Positions 9,077-19,379 of a stretch of 64,000 nucleotides of DNA are shown here, piece after piece. Under the pieces are notes generated by a model. The model did no database searches. It was not told the origin of the DNA and was given only the letters and a program-made list of their open reading frames with translations. A program made the position numbers and the translations under genes. The stretch is from Propionibacterium sp. oral taxon 192 str. F0372. Lineage in GTDB: Bacteria; Actinomycetota; Actinomycetes; Propionibacteriales; Propionibacteriaceae. The stretch spans positions 186,001-250,000 of the forward strand of contig NZ_KE340298.1 of the NCBI RefSeq assembly GCF_000413315.1, in the 5' to 3' direction. Positions within the stretch are counted from its first letter, which is position 1. Each line of letters starts with the position of its first letter.

Positions 9077-9487
9077 TCAGCGACGGGAGATCCGGGGTCG
9101 CACCACTTTGCAAGCCTGCCAGTCGGGACTCACCTCGACCGCCGAGGTGAGAGTCATGCCCGCAGTCCGGGCGCCCTCGCTCAACTCCGCTTGATCGACG
9201 TACCCGGGGCGGCCGATCTTCGGGGTGAGCAGCCAGATCCAGCCCCCATCCGAAAGATCCCGCAACGCATCGACCAAGTCGTCTGTGACATCGGTATCGT
9301 CACGATGCCACAGAAGCACCATGTCAACCGCCTCAACCGCATCCTCAATCATCTCGCCGTCGATGAGATCCATCACCTCATCGCGCAGGTCCTGGTCGAC
9401 GTCCTCATCCCAACCAAGTTCCTGAACGATCATTCCCTCCACGAGTCCCAACGGATTGCCCCCGGAGCCACCAACCGAAACCTCCAT
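9077..9487 (-). CDS. DUF3052 family protein
   Basis: The 136-residue acidic protein contains VQELGWDEDVDQDLRDEV and a segment ending DGGWIWLLTPKIGRPG, both characteristic of the actinobacterial DUF3052 family. In many actinobacteria this gene sits beside aceE, as here, but its role is unknown. GGAG lies eight bases before the ATG. A strong hairpin separates it from aceE upstream, so it may have its own promoter or depend on read-through. Confidence 0.85.
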   Translation of the reverse strand: MEVSVGGSGGNPLGLVEGMIVQELGWDEDVDQDLRDEVMDLIDGEMIEDAVEAVDMVLLWHRDDTDVTDDLVDALRDLSDGGWIWLLTPKIGRPGYVDQAELSEGARTAGMTLTSAVEVSPDWQACKVVRPRISRR

Positions 9488-9549
9488 GGGGACAACTCCA
9501 TCACATGCCGGTCACCCGCCACGACCGTTGTCACGAGATTGCCAGATGA

Positions 9550-9583
9550 ATGAATGGCGTGACCGTCCGGTCACGCCATTCAT
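9550..9583 (-). terminator. Perfect 16-bp hairpin downstream of aceE
   Basis: The inverted repeat centred at 9566/9567 has 16 fully paired positions and a two-base loop (arms begin ATGAATGGCGTGACCG). It lies 15 bases past the aceE stop, as an intrinsic terminator would, although no T-run follows. Confidence 0.75.
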
Positions 9584-9597
9584 CACCGTGATCAATA

Positions 9598-12354
9598 TCA
9601 GTCGGGGTCGACCTCTCCAGGCACCGCGGCGCTCACGTCGTGCAGACGATACTTCTCGATCGCCTGGGCAACGACCTCACGAGGCATCTCGCCGCGATCG
9701 GCTAGTGCCTGAAGAGCACGGGTGGCAATCGACTCGGCGTCGACGTGCAGGTGCCGACGGGCCGCAGCACGGGTGTCGGAGAAACCAAATCCGTCGCCAC
9801 CCAAGGTGTAGTAGTCGCTGGGCACGAATTCGCGGACCTGATCCTGGACCGCCCGCATGAAGTCGGATACTCCGACTACCGGGCCGGGACGTCCCTGGAG
9901 CTTCTGGGTGAGATAGGGAACCTTGGGCTCCTGCTCCGGGTGCAGGAAATTGTGTTCGGTGACCAGCCGACCGTCGCGAGCCAGCTCATTCCAAGAGGTC
10001 ACCGACCATACATCGGCCACCACACCGAAGTCACGCTTGAGCAGTTCCTGAGCTCGCATTGCCCAAGTGACACCGATGCCCGAGGCAAGCAGCTGCACCC
10101 GGCGGGCATCGTGGCCAAGGCCGTCGCTGTTACCCTCACAGACCAAATGGATGCCACGAACGATGCCCTCAACGTCCACATCCTCCGGCACCGCGGGCTG
10201 GAGAATCGGCTCGTTGTAAACCGTTAAGTAGAAGGAAACATCCTCAGGCTGGTCGCCGTACATACGACGCAAGCCTTCCTCCACGATGTAGGAGATCTCG
10301 TAGCCGTAGGCCGGGTCATAGGAGATCAGCCCCTCGTTGGTCAGCGACAGCAGGGGTGAATGGCCGTCCATGTGCTGGGTACCCTCACCGGTCAAAGTGG
10401 TCTTTCCCGCGGTGGCACCAATGTAGAAGCCTCTAGCCAGTTGATCGGCCGCCGCCCAGGCTGCGTCACCGGTGCGCTGAAAACCGAACATCGAGTAGTA
10501 GATGTAGATTGGGATCATTGGCTGACCATGGGTGGCATAGGAGGTGCCGACTGCGGTGAAGGCCGCAGCAGACCCCGCCTCATTGATGCCAGTGTGCAGA
10601 ATCTGCCCATTGGTCGCCTCGCGGTAGGACAGCATCAGGTCGTGATCTACCGGAACATATTGCTGGCCGTTCGGGTTGTAGATCTTGATGGTCGGGAACA
10701 TCGCATCCATGCCGAAAGTCCGAGCTTCGTCCGGGATGATTGGCACAATGAACGGGGCCAGATTGCGGTCGCGCAACAGATCCTTGACCAGCCGGACGAA
10801 GGCCATCGTGGTGGCGACCTTCTGGTTTCCAGAACCCTTGCGGGCCCCCTTGTAAACCTTGGCATCCGGCAGGACGAGCTTCTTGCCGTGGTCGCCACGC
10901 CGCTCGGGTACATAACCACCCAACTGACGACGACGTTCCTGGAGATATTTGATCGCCGGCGAATCGGCACCTGGGGTGTAGTACGGCGGCAGGTAGGGAT
11001 CGGCCTCAAGTACCTCGTCAGAGACCGGGATGTCACAACGGTCGCGCAGACCCTTGAGATCATCGATAGCCATCTTCTTCATCTGATGGGTCGCATTGCG
11101 CCCGGCAAAGTGCTGGCCCAAGAAGTAGCCCTTGATGGTGTGCGCCAGGATGACCGTGGGAGCCCCGCTGAACTTCTCCGCAGACAAGTAAGCGTTGTAG
11201 ATCTTCTGGTAGTCCAGACCACCACGACGCAGTGCCCAGATCTGATCGTCGCTCCACTCGGCCACCATCTCGGCGGTACGCGGATCACGACCAAAGAAAT
11301 GTTCCCGCACATAGGCGCCATCATTGGCCTTGAAGGTCTGGTAGTCACCGTCGCGAGTGGTGTTCATCACATTGACCAAGGCACCCTCGTGGTCGGCCGC
11401 CAACAGCGGGTCCCAGTTCGCGCCCCAGATCAACTTGATCACATTCCAGCCTGCGCCACGGAAATAGGACTCCAACTCCTGGATGATCTTCCCGTTGCCG
11501 CGGACCGGGCCATCGAGGCGCTGGAGATTACAGTTGACAACGAAAGTCAGGTTATCCAGCTCCTCATTCGCGGCCAGCTGAAGAGCACCACGCGACTCCA
11601 CCTCGTCCATCTCACCGTCGCCGAGGAAGGCCCACACCCGCTGCTTGGATGTGTCCTTGATACCCCGGTTCTCAAGATACTTGTTGAAGGAAGCTTGCCA
11701 GATGGCGTTGATCGGACCCAAGCCCATCGATACCGTCGGGAACTCCCAGAAATCGGCCATCCGCCGCGGGTGAGGGTAGGAGGGCAGACCACGCCCGCCC
11801 ATCGGGCGCGAGTACTCCTGACGGAAGCCGTCGAGGTCTTGCTCGCTAAGACGTCCCTCCAAAAAACCGCGGGCGTACATGCCGGGTGATGAGTGGCCCT
11901 GGAAGAAGACCTGGTCGCCACCGTCGGGGTGGTCCTTGCCCTTCCAGAAGTGCATCAGACCAACCTCGTAGAGGGTTGCCATGGAGGCATAAGAGGAAAT
12001 GTGACCACCGACGCCGACTCCTGGACGCTGCTGACGGTGCACCTGGACGGCAGCATTCCAGCGCAGCAGGTGACGGATCTGCTGCTCCAGTTCGGGGTCA
12101 CCGGGGTAGGCGACTTCATCGGCGGCTGGGATGGTGTTCACGAAGTCGGTGGACACCAGCGAAGGCATCCCAATGTGCTTGTTGCGGGCTTCCTCGTTGA
12201 GCTTCAGCATCACGTACCGCGCCCGATTACTGCCCCCGTTGGCGATCAACGCGTCCAAGGAGTCGACCCACTCCTGGGTCTCCTCCGGATCCGTGTCAGG
12301 CAGGTTCGTCGGCAGACCGTTGAGAAGCGGACCGGGCTGTTCGTGCGGAATCAC
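9598..12354 (-). CDS. aceE: Pyruvate dehydrogenase E1 component, homodimeric type
   Basis: This 918-residue enzyme decarboxylates pyruvate with thiamine diphosphate and passes the acetyl group to the E2 lipoyl domain. The length is that of the homodimeric AceE family. The cofactor motif [10 protein letters not shown]...NCN is visible at about residues 245-275. N-terminal landmarks are [16 protein letters not shown] and [17 protein letters not shown], and the C-terminal half contains [20 protein letters not shown]. No E2 or E3 gene is nearby, as is common in actinobacteria. The gene is transcribed away from the PfkB kinase gene. Confidence 0.97.
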   Translation of the reverse strand: MIPHEQPGPLLNGLPTNLPDTDPEETQEWVDSLDALIANGGSNRARYVMLKLNEEARNKHIGMPSLVSTDFVNTIPAADEVAYPGDPELEQQIRHLLRWNAAVQVHRQQRPGVGVGGHISSYASMATLYEVGLMHFWKGKDHPDGGDQVFFQGHSSPGMYARGFLEGRLSEQDLDGFRQEYSRPMGGRGLPSYPHPRRMADFWEFPTVSMGLGPINAIWQASFNKYLENRGIKDTSKQRVWAFLGDGEMDEVESRGALQLAANEELDNLTFVVNCNLQRLDGPVRGNGKIIQELESYFRGAGWNVIKLIWGANWDPLLAADHEGALVNVMNTTRDGDYQTFKANDGAYVREHFFGRDPRTAEMVAEWSDDQIWALRRGGLDYQKIYNAYLSAEKFSGAPTVILAHTIKGYFLGQHFAGRNATHQMKKMAIDDLKGLRDRCDIPVSDEVLEADPYLPPYYTPGADSPAIKYLQERRRQLGGYVPERRGDHGKKLVLPDAKVYKGARKGSGNQKVATTMAFVRLVKDLLRDRNLAPFIVPIIPDEARTFGMDAMFPTIKIYNPNGQQYVPVDHDLMLSYREATNGQILHTGINEAGSAAAFTAVGTSYATHGQPMIPIYIYYSMFGFQRTGDAAWAAADQLARGFYIGATAGKTTLTGEGTQHMDGHSPLLSLTNEGLISYDPAYGYEISYIVEEGLRRMYGDQPEDVSFYLTVYNEPILQPAVPEDVDVEGIVRGIHLVCEGNSDGLGHDARRVQLLASGIGVTWAMRAQELLKRDFGVVADVWSVTSWNELARDGRLVTEHNFLHPEQEPKVPYLTQKLQGRPGPVVGVSDFMRAVQDQVREFVPSDYYTLGGDGFGFSDTRAAARRHLHVDAESIATRALQALADRGEMPREVVAQAIEKYRLHDVSAAVPGEVDPD

Positions 12355-12575
12355 GCTATGTCCTTTCAGCAGAAGGCGATGACGGCTACGACGTCAGGAT
12401 GGATTCATCTTCCCCCGAAAGCAGGAATTTCGCCACCGGGAGCAGAATCGTGCCCTTGTTGCCGTCCGATGCACTCCGTGGCAACAACTACCGGCCCCCT
12501 ATTCCGTTTGGCATAGGCTCACGCCAATGGTTGGTGTCAAGGAGCAACAACCACTCTGAAGCGAAAGGCACATAC

Positions 12576-13649
12576 ATGAAGCTGCGCGAAGACGCGAAGT
12601 GGTCACTGGTCATCCCGACCTCGATGGGCATCCGGATCTGCCCTCCGCAAGGTGAGCCCGTGCAGACTGCCCGAACCTTCCAGATGCAAGTCACCTCTGC
12701 CGAGTCCAACGTCGGCTGTGTCGCATCCTACCTTGGCCAGCCGGTGAAGATCCTCACCAACTTCATCAAGGGCTCTCCCATTTCCACGATGATCAAGGCG
12801 GATCTGCGGTCACGTTTCATGGACTACGAGGGACCAGAGCTCGAGCAGGGCGGTGCTTGGGGGTACCGCCACCAGTTCAATATCGCCGACATGGGCTACG
12901 GCAACCGTGGTGCCCGGGTCTGGAATGACCGCGCGGGTGAGGTCGGTCTCGCCCTGAACGCAGCCGATTTCGATCTTGATCGTATCCTCGGTGAGGAGGG
13001 CGCCAAGATCGTCCACATGTCCGGCTTGGTCGCGGCCCTGTCTCCCGCTACTTTACAGTTCTGCCTCGACGTAGCCCACAAGGCCACCGAGCACGGCGCC
13101 AAGGTCTCCTTCGATCTCAACTACCGCGCATCCTTCTGGAAGGGCCGCGAGGAAGAACTGCGCGCCGGTTTCACCGAGATCGCCAGCAACTGCTCGATCC
13201 TCATCGGCAATGAGGAAGATTTCCAGCTGGCCCTCGGCCTGGAAGGCCCCGAAGCGGGCGGCAAGGATTTGGGCTCCAAAATCAACGGCTTCAAGGCGAT
13301 GATCAACACCGCTCACGAGACCTTCCCGAAGGTAGAGGTTTTCGCCACCACCCTGCGCGAGGTCGTCAATGCCAACCACCACATCTGGGGCGCAATCTTG
13401 TGGGCCGACGGCACTTTCCACGTCGCCGAACCCCGCGACATCGGGGTCATTGACCGCATCGGCGGCGGTGACTCCACCGTCGCAGGCATCCTCTACGGCA
13501 TCATCAAGGGTTGGGAGGCCGAGAGGTGTCTGCAGTTCGGCTGGGCGTCTGGCGCATTTACCACTTCCCTGCTGACTGACTACGCGACCCCTGCTGATGA
13601 AGAGCAAATCTGGTCGGTCTGGGAGGGCAACGCCCGCATCAAACGCTGA
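12576..13649 (+). CDS. PfkB-family sugar kinase (2-keto-3-deoxygluconate kinase-like)
   Basis: A 357-residue ribokinase-fold kinase. The catalytic and anion-hole motif appears as DRIGGGDSTVAGILYG (about 290-305), a GGGD variant of the usual GAGD. The N-terminal substrate part includes SNVGCVASYLGQPVKI, and the middle has KVSFDLNYRASFWKG, typical of KDG and fructokinase-like members. The frame is open back to 12399, but the ATG at 12576 has AAAGG upstream and gives the usual length. Substrate is inferred only from overall resemblance. No KDG aldolase gene is near. Confidence 0.82.
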   Translation: MKLREDAKWSLVIPTSMGIRICPPQGEPVQTARTFQMQVTSAESNVGCVASYLGQPVKILTNFIKGSPISTMIKADLRSRFMDYEGPELEQGGAWGYRHQFNIADMGYGNRGARVWNDRAGEVGLALNAADFDLDRILGEEGAKIVHMSGLVAALSPATLQFCLDVAHKATEHGAKVSFDLNYRASFWKGREEELRAGFTEIASNCSILIGNEEDFQLALGLEGPEAGGKDLGSKINGFKAMINTAHETFPKVEVFATTLREVVNANHHIWGAILWADGTFHVAEPRDIGVIDRIGGGDSTVAGILYGIIKGWEAERCLQFGWASGAFTTSLLTDYATPADEEQIWSVWEGNARIKR

Positions 13650-13673
13650 CGATTTGCCGATCACCCGTCGGGT

Positions 13674-13704
13674 GGGGCGGTCCGGAGCCCATCCGGTCCG
13701 CCCC
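13674..13704 (+). terminator. Hairpin terminator after the PfkB kinase gene
   Basis: GGGGCGG pairs with CCGCCCC and CCGGA with TCCGG, with one T-T mismatch between the two helices and a five-base loop. It begins 25 bases past the stop codon. Confidence 0.65.
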
Positions 13705-13770
13705 GTCGTCATATCCCGCGGACATCCGTCGCGATAATGTAATGGGCTGCACTTCGCACCAGGAGATGGC

Positions 13771-14982
13771 ATGGCAACGACTCACGTTCCCGGCACCGGC
13801 CGATCGCTGGTGCCCTCCGCCCGGACCAGGGCAGCCATGGCCCGACGACTGACCAACCAATCCGGCAAAATGGCTACTGCGGTGATGACCGAGATGGAAA
13901 GACGTCATCCTTGGTATGTCGGCCTTGATGCCGAGGCTCGCTCTTGGGTGGGGGTGGTGGCCACCTCGGGGATCAGGGGGTTCATCGACTGGTTCAGCGA
14001 CATCAACACCTCACCGGCCGATCCGGCCCGGGTGTTCGACGTAGCTCCTCGGTCCTTGACCCGTACCATCTCCCTGGGGCAGGCAGTCGATCTGATCCGC
14101 ACCACCATCGATGTCGTTGAGGAGCAGATCGGGTTGCTGATGCCCCGTTCTGATCGGCAAGTGCTTCAGACCGCGATATTGCACTATTCCCGAGAGATCG
14201 CCTTCGCATCAGCCGGAGTCTACGCCCGGGCTGCCGAGGCCAAGGTGACGTGGGATGACCGGACCGAGGCGATGATCGTCGACGCGGTGGTGCGCTCCGA
14301 GTCCAACGAGGGACTGCTCTCCAGGGCATCAACACTGGGGTGGAACTCCGAGGCTCCGGTTGTGGTCGCCGTGGGCTCAATGCCGCAGGGCTCCGATTGG
14401 GCCGGAGTGCGGCACCACGCCGAGTCCCTGGGATTGAGTGCCATGGCTGCAGTCCACGGTGAGCGGCTGGTCGTCTTGCTATCCCCCAATGATCCCGAGG
14501 CCGACACCGACGAGGAATCCACCATCCGGTGGGGCGAAGGAATCCGGGAGTATTTCGGTCCGGGTCCAGTGGTTCTGGGGCCGACGGTCACCGGATTGGG
14601 CAGGGCTCACGTCTCCGCCGCAGCTGCGGTCTCCGGGGCCAGGTGTGCGGCAGCCTGGCCGGAGAGCCCACGCATTCTCTCTGCACGTCAACTACTCCCG
14701 GAACGCGCGCTGGCTGGTAATGAGCAGGCCCGGCGACACCTCGTGGAGAATGTCCATCGCCCCTTGGCAGAAGCCGGAGGTGATCTGCTGGAGACCGCAA
14801 CCACCTTCCTAGACAACGGTGGGTCAGTAGAGGCCAGCGGACGAGCTCTGTTCGTCCATCCCAACACGGTTCGCTATCGGTTGAAGCGCATTACCGAAGT
14901 GACCGGGCATTCCCCTGCCAATCCTCGGGATGCCTACGTGCTCCGGCTGGCTATCACCCTCGGACGCCTGCAATTCAGCTGA
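13771..14982 (+). CDS. fasR: PucR-type transcriptional regulator of fatty-acid synthesis (FasR-like)
   Basis: The 403-residue protein ends in a PucR/CdaR-type helix-turn-helix (FVHPNTVRYRLKRITEVTG, about 355-375, then PRDAYVLRLAI). The N-terminal part (RHPWYVGLDAEARSWVGVVA...GFIDWF) matches the ligand-sensing region of actinobacterial FasR proteins. In Streptomyces and mycobacteria FasR activates fatty-acid synthase genes and responds to long-chain acyl-CoA. Its location just upstream of fabD-fabH-acpP-fabF matches Streptomyces. A palindrome in the fasR-fabD gap is a candidate binding site. Confidence 0.88.
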   Translation: MATTHVPGTGRSLVPSARTRAAMARRLTNQSGKMATAVMTEMERRHPWYVGLDAEARSWVGVVATSGIRGFIDWFSDINTSPADPARVFDVAPRSLTRTISLGQAVDLIRTTIDVVEEQIGLLMPRSDRQVLQTAILHYSREIAFASAGVYARAAEAKVTWDDRTEAMIVDAVVRSESNEGLLSRASTLGWNSEAPVVVAVGSMPQGSDWAGVRHHAESLGLSAMAAVHGERLVVLLSPNDPEADTDEESTIRWGEGIREYFGPGPVVLGPTVTGLGRAHVSAAAAVSGARCAAAWPESPRILSARQLLPERALAGNEQARRHLVENVHRPLAEAGGDLLETATTFLDNGGSVEASGRALFVHPNTVRYRLKRITEVTGHSPANPRDAYVLRLAITLGRLQFS

Positions 14983-15015
14983 CCAGAAGCAGATTTCCGC
15001 GATCAGTTGTGGGGT

Positions 15016-15030
15016 ACCAACAATGTTGGT
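15016..15030 (+). promoter_or_regulatory. Candidate FasR operator upstream of fabD
   Basis: The palindrome ACCAACA-A-TGTTGGT has perfect 7-bp arms around one base. It lies about 60 bases before the fabD start, where an activator such as FasR would bind. A GATAGT element at 15081-15086, just before the GTG, could be the -10 of a nearly leaderless transcript; no good -35 is visible, which would fit an activated promoter. Assignment to FasR is inferred from position. Confidence 0.5.
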
Positions 15031-15089
15031 TGGAGATTTTCGTGCCCACCGCCCCGGGGTGGGTCGCCTCCGCGGTGCACGATAGTCAG

Positions 15090-16016
15090 GTGCTTGTGAT
15101 CGTTGCCCCGGGCCAAGGGGCCCAAACTCCTGGTTTTCTGACTAAGTGGCTGGAACTTGACTCCTTCGCATCGCGATTTGAGTTGCTGTCCCAGGCCAGC
15201 GGGGTGGACTTGGTAGCCCATGGCACCATCTCGGATCAGGAGACCATCACCGACACCTCGATTGCCCAGCCACTACTGGTTGCCTCGGCCATCGCCGTCG
15301 GCCGGGAACTGCTCGGTGATTTACTCCCCGACATGCTTGCAGGCCATTCGGTCGGGGAGATCGGGGCGGCTGCCCTGGCCAGGGTGCTCGACGATACCCA
15401 AGCCATGGCCTTGGTTGCTGCGCGCGGTACTCGGATGGCCGAGGCCGCTGCACTCACTCGCACCGGCATGTCTGCCGTCGTCGCCGGGGATCCCCCAGAT
15501 GTGCTCTCGGCCATCGAGGCCACCGGATGCACCGCAGCAAATAACAACGGCAAGGGTCAGATCGTCGCAGCAGGCACCCTGGAGCAGTTGGAAGTCCTGG
15601 CTGCCAATCCGCCGAAACGCGCCCGTGTTATTCCGCTCAAGGTGGCTGGCGCCTTCCACACCGTCCACATGGCCCCGGCGATCCCCCATCTGGAAACCGT
15701 CGCTGCGTCGATGACGACCGCTGCCCCCCACACATTGCTGGTGTCGAACCGAGATGGTCAGATCGTCAATAACGGAGCCGAGTACTTGGCACGTCTGATC
15801 TCACAGATCACCAGTCCGGTACGCTGGGACCAGTGCATGGCGACTATGGCTGCAGCCGGAGTCTCCGGAATCCTTGAGCTGGCACCCGCAGGAACGCTCA
15901 CCGGCATTGCCAAGCGGAATCTGCCGGGTGTCGAGTTGTTCAACCTCAATACCCCTGACCAACTTGGTGATGCCCGCGCCTTCGTCACCACGCATTCTTC
16001 CCGGGAGTCCAAGTGA
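15090..16016 (+). CDS. fabD: Malonyl-CoA:ACP transacylase
   Basis: FabD moves the malonyl group from CoA to ACP to supply extender units. The protein starts [16 protein letters not shown], the family N-terminus. The nucleophilic serine is in [12 protein letters not shown] (about residue 90), and the catalytic histidine is in [12 protein letters not shown] (about 190). The frame is open back to 15009; the GTG at 15090 gives the conserved start and 308 residues. Its stop overlaps the fabH GTG by four bases. Confidence 0.95.
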   Translation: MLVIVAPGQGAQTPGFLTKWLELDSFASRFELLSQASGVDLVAHGTISDQETITDTSIAQPLLVASAIAVGRELLGDLLPDMLAGHSVGEIGAAALARVLDDTQAMALVAARGTRMAEAAALTRTGMSAVVAGDPPDVLSAIEATGCTAANNNGKGQIVAAGTLEQLEVLAANPPKRARVIPLKVAGAFHTVHMAPAIPHLETVAASMTTAAPHTLLVSNRDGQIVNNGAEYLARLISQITSPVRWDQCMATMAAAGVSGILELAPAGTLTGIAKRNLPGVELFNLNTPDQLGDARAFVTTHSSRESK

Positions 16017-17008
16017 GCGCACCGATTACCATCGCGCAGGGCCCCCAATACTCGCGCATCCTCGGTGTCGGCTCCGAGCGCGGCAACCGCATAGTCGACA
16101 ATGCGGAGATGTGCACGTGGATCGAATCCTCTGACGAGTGGATCCAGCAGCGTACCGGCATCGTAGAGCGTCGCTGGGTGGACGAGAGCCAGACGGCGCT
16201 GTCCATGGCACTCAACGCGGCCCGCAGGGCTATGGACAGCGCCGGTCTGCGGCCCGGCGATGTCGACGCGATAATCGTCTCTACGGTTTCGGTCTTCCGC
16301 CAATTCCCATCATTGGCGGTTGAGATAGCTTCCGAGCTCGGTCTCGATCACCCGGCAGCCTTCGACATCTCCGCGGCTTGCGCAGGCTTCTGTTACGGGG
16401 TCGGCATGGCAGATTCGATGGTGCGTGCCGGAACCGCCCACAATGTCCTAGTCGTGGGGGTCGAGGTGTTGTCCGAACAGACTGATCTCACCGACCGCAG
16501 CACCGCTTTCTTGTTCGCTGACGGTGCAGGTGCCGTCGTCGTGGGACCCTCGCAGACCCCGGGCATCGGCCCCACGGTGTGGGGATCCGATGGTGATCAG
16601 GCTGGGGTGATCTGGACTGAGAACTGGCGTGATGCCATGGAGTCCGGCATTGATCCGGTTATCCACATGGAAGGCAATAAGGTCTTCCGGTGGGCGGCCA
16701 CACACATCGCTAACAAGGCGCAGGAGGCCTTGGAGGTTGCTGGCCTCACCGCCGATCAGCTCGATGCCTTCATTCCCCACCAGGCAAACAACAGAATCAC
16801 CGATTCGATGCTGCGCAGGATGAAACTGCCGGAATCGGTCGTGGTGAGCCGGGACATCCATCTAATGGGCAATGCCTCGGCCGCTTCCGTCCCAATCGCC
16901 ATGGATGCCCTGCTCGCCTCGGGCGATGCGAAGTCAGGGGACAATGCCCTCATCATTGGCTTCGGCGCAGGGCTGGTTTTTGCCGGTCAAGTCGTCGTAT
17001 TGCCATAA
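16013..17008 (+). CDS. fabH: Beta-ketoacyl-ACP synthase III
   Basis: FabH starts chain synthesis by condensing an acyl-CoA primer with malonyl-ACP. The Cys-His-Asn triad is visible: cysteine in [12 protein letters not shown], histidine in [10 protein letters not shown] and asparagine in [24 protein letters not shown] is the typical N-terminal signature. At 331 residues it has the usual length. In actinobacteria FabH often prefers branched primers, but substrate preference cannot be read here. The GTG start overlaps the fabD stop, so the two are probably coupled. Confidence 0.96.
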   Translation: MSAPITIAQGPQYSRILGVGSERGNRIVDNAEMCTWIESSDEWIQQRTGIVERRWVDESQTALSMALNAARRAMDSAGLRPGDVDAIIVSTVSVFRQFPSLAVEIASELGLDHPAAFDISAACAGFCYGVGMADSMVRAGTAHNVLVVGVEVLSEQTDLTDRSTAFLFADGAGAVVVGPSQTPGIGPTVWGSDGDQAGVIWTENWRDAMESGIDPVIHMEGNKVFRWAATHIANKAQEALEVAGLTADQLDAFIPHQANNRITDSMLRRMKLPESVVVSRDIHLMGNASAASVPIAMDALLASGDAKSGDNALIIGFGAGLVFAGQVVVLP

Positions 17009-17060
17009 CCCAATCATCTGTCAGGATCAACGAAATTAATCAACAGTAAGGAAAAACGAA

Positions 17061-17306
17061 ATGGCCAGCACCGAAGAAATCCGCACATCCCTCGCCGAGA
17101 TCGTCAACGACGTCGCCGGAGTCGATGTCGACAAGGTCCAGCTCGAGAAGTCTTTCGTGGACGATCTTGATGTCGATTCCCTGTCAATGGTCGAGATCAT
17201 CTACGCCTGCGAGGAGACCTTCAATGTCTCCATCCCCGATGAGGACGCCAAGTCGTTGAAGACCGTCGGCGATGCCGTCGCCTATATCGAGAAGGCCCAG
17301 GCCTGA
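17061..17306 (+). CDS. acpP: Acyl carrier protein
   Basis: This small acidic 81-residue protein has the phosphopantetheine attachment site in DLDVDSLSMVEI (Ser near residue 40). It carries growing acyl chains between FabD, FabH and FabF. AAGGA lies before the ATG. A strong hairpin follows before fabF. Confidence 0.97.
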   Translation: MASTEEIRTSLAEIVNDVAGVDVDKVQLEKSFVDDLDVDSLSMVEIIYACEETFNVSIPDEDAKSLKTVGDAVAYIEKAQA

Positions 17307-17321
17307 CCCCCATGTCGCGGT

Positions 17322-17347
17322 GGCCCGTCGGTACCCGCCGACGGGCC
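17322..17347 (+). terminator. Hairpin between acpP and fabF (partial terminator or processing stem)
   Basis: A 10-bp perfect stem (GGCCCGTCGG / CCGACGGGCC) with a 6-base loop starts 16 bases after the acpP stop and ends 22 bases before the fabF start. The tail ATTCTCATT is only weakly T-rich. It could attenuate transcription into fabF or protect the acpP 3' end, leaving more acpP than fabF message. Confidence 0.55.
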
Positions 17348-17369
17348 ATTCTCATTCCAGGAGGCACAC

Positions 17370-18626
17370 ATGACTGAAGTCGTCATCACCGGTTTCGGTG
17401 TCATCTCACCACTCGGCAACGATGCGGCAACCACGTGGTCCCGGATGCTCACCGGTGCCAGTGGTGTGCGCCGGATCGAGGGAGACTGGGTGTCAGAACT
17501 CCCGGTCCAGATCGCCGGCAGCGTCGACGTCGACATCAACGGGATCATGCCGCGTGTCGAGGCCCGTCGCATGGATCGCGTCTCCCAACTCGCTGTCGGA
17601 GCAGGCGTCCAGGCATGGTCTGACGCAGGATTCGGATTTGACGCCGACAACGGCATCGAACCTGAGCGTCTGGCCGTATCCGTCGGCACCGGCATCGGTG
17701 GACTGGTCACTACCCTTGAGGCCTGGGATACCCAACGCGAGAAGGGGACCCGCCGGGTCTCCCCATTCACCGTCCCGATGCTGATGGCCAATGCTCCGGC
17801 GGCGCAGGTCGGGCTGCGAGTCGGCGCCAAGGCCGGGGTACATGCTCCCGTCTCAGCCTGCGCATCCTCCAATGAGGCAATCGCGCTGGGGGTGAACATG
17901 TTGCGTCTCGGTGAGGCAGATACTGCCGTAGTAGGCGGCTCGGAGGCTGTCATCCATGCAATGCCCATCGCGGCCTTCGCTCAGATGCAGGCACTGTCGC
18001 GCCGCAATGATGAGCCGCAGAAGGCTTCCCGCCCCTGGGACAAGAGCCGCGACGGTTTCGTCATCGGCGAGGGGGCCACGATGATGGTCATCGAGACCCT
18101 GGAGCATGCCAAGTCCCGCGGTGCCAAAATTTATGGAACCATCGCCGGATCCGGTATCTCCGCGGACTCCCACGATCTGGTCCAACCGGATCCCTCGGGA
18201 GCCGGGCAGATCTCAGCCATGGTCAAGGCACTACGTCATTCTGGTGTGACACCGAGCGACATTGCCCACGTCAATGCCCACGGCACCTCAACCCTACAAG
18301 GAGACGTCACTGAGGCTCACTCGGTACGGTCCGCCCTGGGGTCGGCCACCGATCAAGTGGTGGTGACCTCCACGAAATCGATGACTGGGCACCTGCTGGG
18401 TGCTGCAGGAGCCTTGGAAACCTTCGCCACCGTGATGGCCCTGCGGGAGCGGATCGCCCCCCCGACCATCAACCTTGAAGATCCCGAGGACGGTCTCGAG
18501 ATCACCATTGCGGCCAATGTCAAGCAGCCGCTGCGCGACGGCGACCTAGCAGCGCTGAACAATTCCTTCGGGTTCGGTGGTCACAACGTCACCCTGGTTT
18601 TGACGAATGCAAATGTGACCGACTGA
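17370..18626 (+). CDS. fabF: Beta-ketoacyl-ACP synthase II
   Basis: FabF elongates acyl-ACP with malonyl-ACP. The 418-residue thiolase-fold protein has the active cysteine in PVSACASSNEAI (about 165), histidines in NAHGTSTLQGD and KSMTGHLLGAAG, and the C-terminal NNSFGFGGHNVTLV. CAGGAGG precedes the ATG at a good distance. It is the last gene of the cluster and is followed by a strong terminator. Confidence 0.96.
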   Translation: MTEVVITGFGVISPLGNDAATTWSRMLTGASGVRRIEGDWVSELPVQIAGSVDVDINGIMPRVEARRMDRVSQLAVGAGVQAWSDAGFGFDADNGIEPERLAVSVGTGIGGLVTTLEAWDTQREKGTRRVSPFTVPMLMANAPAAQVGLRVGAKAGVHAPVSACASSNEAIALGVNMLRLGEADTAVVGGSEAVIHAMPIAAFAQMQALSRRNDEPQKASRPWDKSRDGFVIGEGATMMVIETLEHAKSRGAKIYGTIAGSGISADSHDLVQPDPSGAGQISAMVKALRHSGVTPSDIAHVNAHGTSTLQGDVTEAHSVRSALGSATDQVVVTSTKSMTGHLLGAAGALETFATVMALRERIAPPTINLEDPEDGLEITIAANVKQPLRDGDLAALNNSFGFGGHNVTLVLTNANVTD

Positions 18627-18636
18627 GTCACGTGTT

Positions 18637-18674
18637 GAAGGGGTGGGCCCGGTGGCAACCGTGCCCACCCCTTC
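18637..18674 (+). terminator. Terminator of the fatty-acid synthesis cluster
   Basis: The 12-bp perfect stem GAAGGGGTGGGC / GCCCACCCCTTC is capped by a small inner helix (CGGT/ACCG). It begins 10 bases past the fabF stop. Confidence 0.8.
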
Positions 18675-18764
18675 GCTGTGTCCGTCCCGTGACGCCCTCA
18701 TCGGCGGAGCGGGAGAACGGCCCGATGCCAAGGGTGATTGGCCCGGGCATGACACATCAATGGA

Positions 18765-19262
18765 TCACCCGACCTTGCCCAGCCAGCGCACCGGTGCATC
18801 GGCGCCCGCGTAGCGGAAAACTTCAAGTTCATCGTCCCAGGCATCGCCCAGCAGGTCGGCCAAGGCCATCTTCAGTGGCACTCCCCCGGCTGCGGCATCC
18901 GACATGGCCTTGCGAATCCGGTTCTCGGGGATCTGGATGTCGCCGTTGGCGGAGGTCTGGGCACAGAAGAGCCCCAAGGAAGGTGTCCACGCATACCGGT
19001 GTCCCAGGTCCGTGTCGTTGTCCTCGGTCACCTCGAAACGTATCCGTTCGCAGGCGCGCAGCGCTGATGCGAGACGAGCTCCGGTTCCGATCGGTCCTCG
19101 CCAGCACAGCTCGGCCCTGACGGTTCCCTGCTGGGCGGGCTGGTTGGCCCATTCGAGGCGAACCGGGGTTCCGATGACATTCGCGATCGCCCATTCCACA
19201 TGAGGGCGCAACACAGCAGGCGTCGAGTGGATATACACGACACCGGTCGCAGTGTTCGGCAT
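18765..19262 (-). CDS. DUF3145 family protein
   Basis: The 165-residue protein reads MPNTATGVVYIHSTPAVLRPHVEWAIANV... and has a conserved core HRYAWTPSLGLFCAQTSANGDIQIPE. This is the actinobacterial DUF3145 family, which is commonly found next to the fab cluster as here. No catalytic motif or membrane segment is evident, and the function is unknown. It is convergent with fabF. Confidence 0.85.
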   Translation of the reverse strand: MPNTATGVVYIHSTPAVLRPHVEWAIANVIGTPVRLEWANQPAQQGTVRAELCWRGPIGTGARLASALRACERIRFEVTEDNDTDLGHRYAWTPSLGLFCAQTSANGDIQIPENRIRKAMSDAAAGGVPLKMALADLLGDAWDDELEVFRYAGADAPVRWLGKVG

Positions 19263-19379
19263 TGTCGACTCCCTTCGATCTGGTGTGCCTTCCCCAGCAA
19301 CCGTTCTCCGGGAGTCGTCCCAGATGATTCAACACCATATGCGGTCAAGATCCAACCACACGAACGATAGGCTCAGGCA

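Noticed and set aside
10360-11889. A 509-codon plus-strand frame opposite aceE
   Set aside because: It is antisense to a gene with clear family motifs. Its sequence is rich in Arg, His and Gly with no recognisable domain, as expected of the reverse strand of high-G+C coding DNA.
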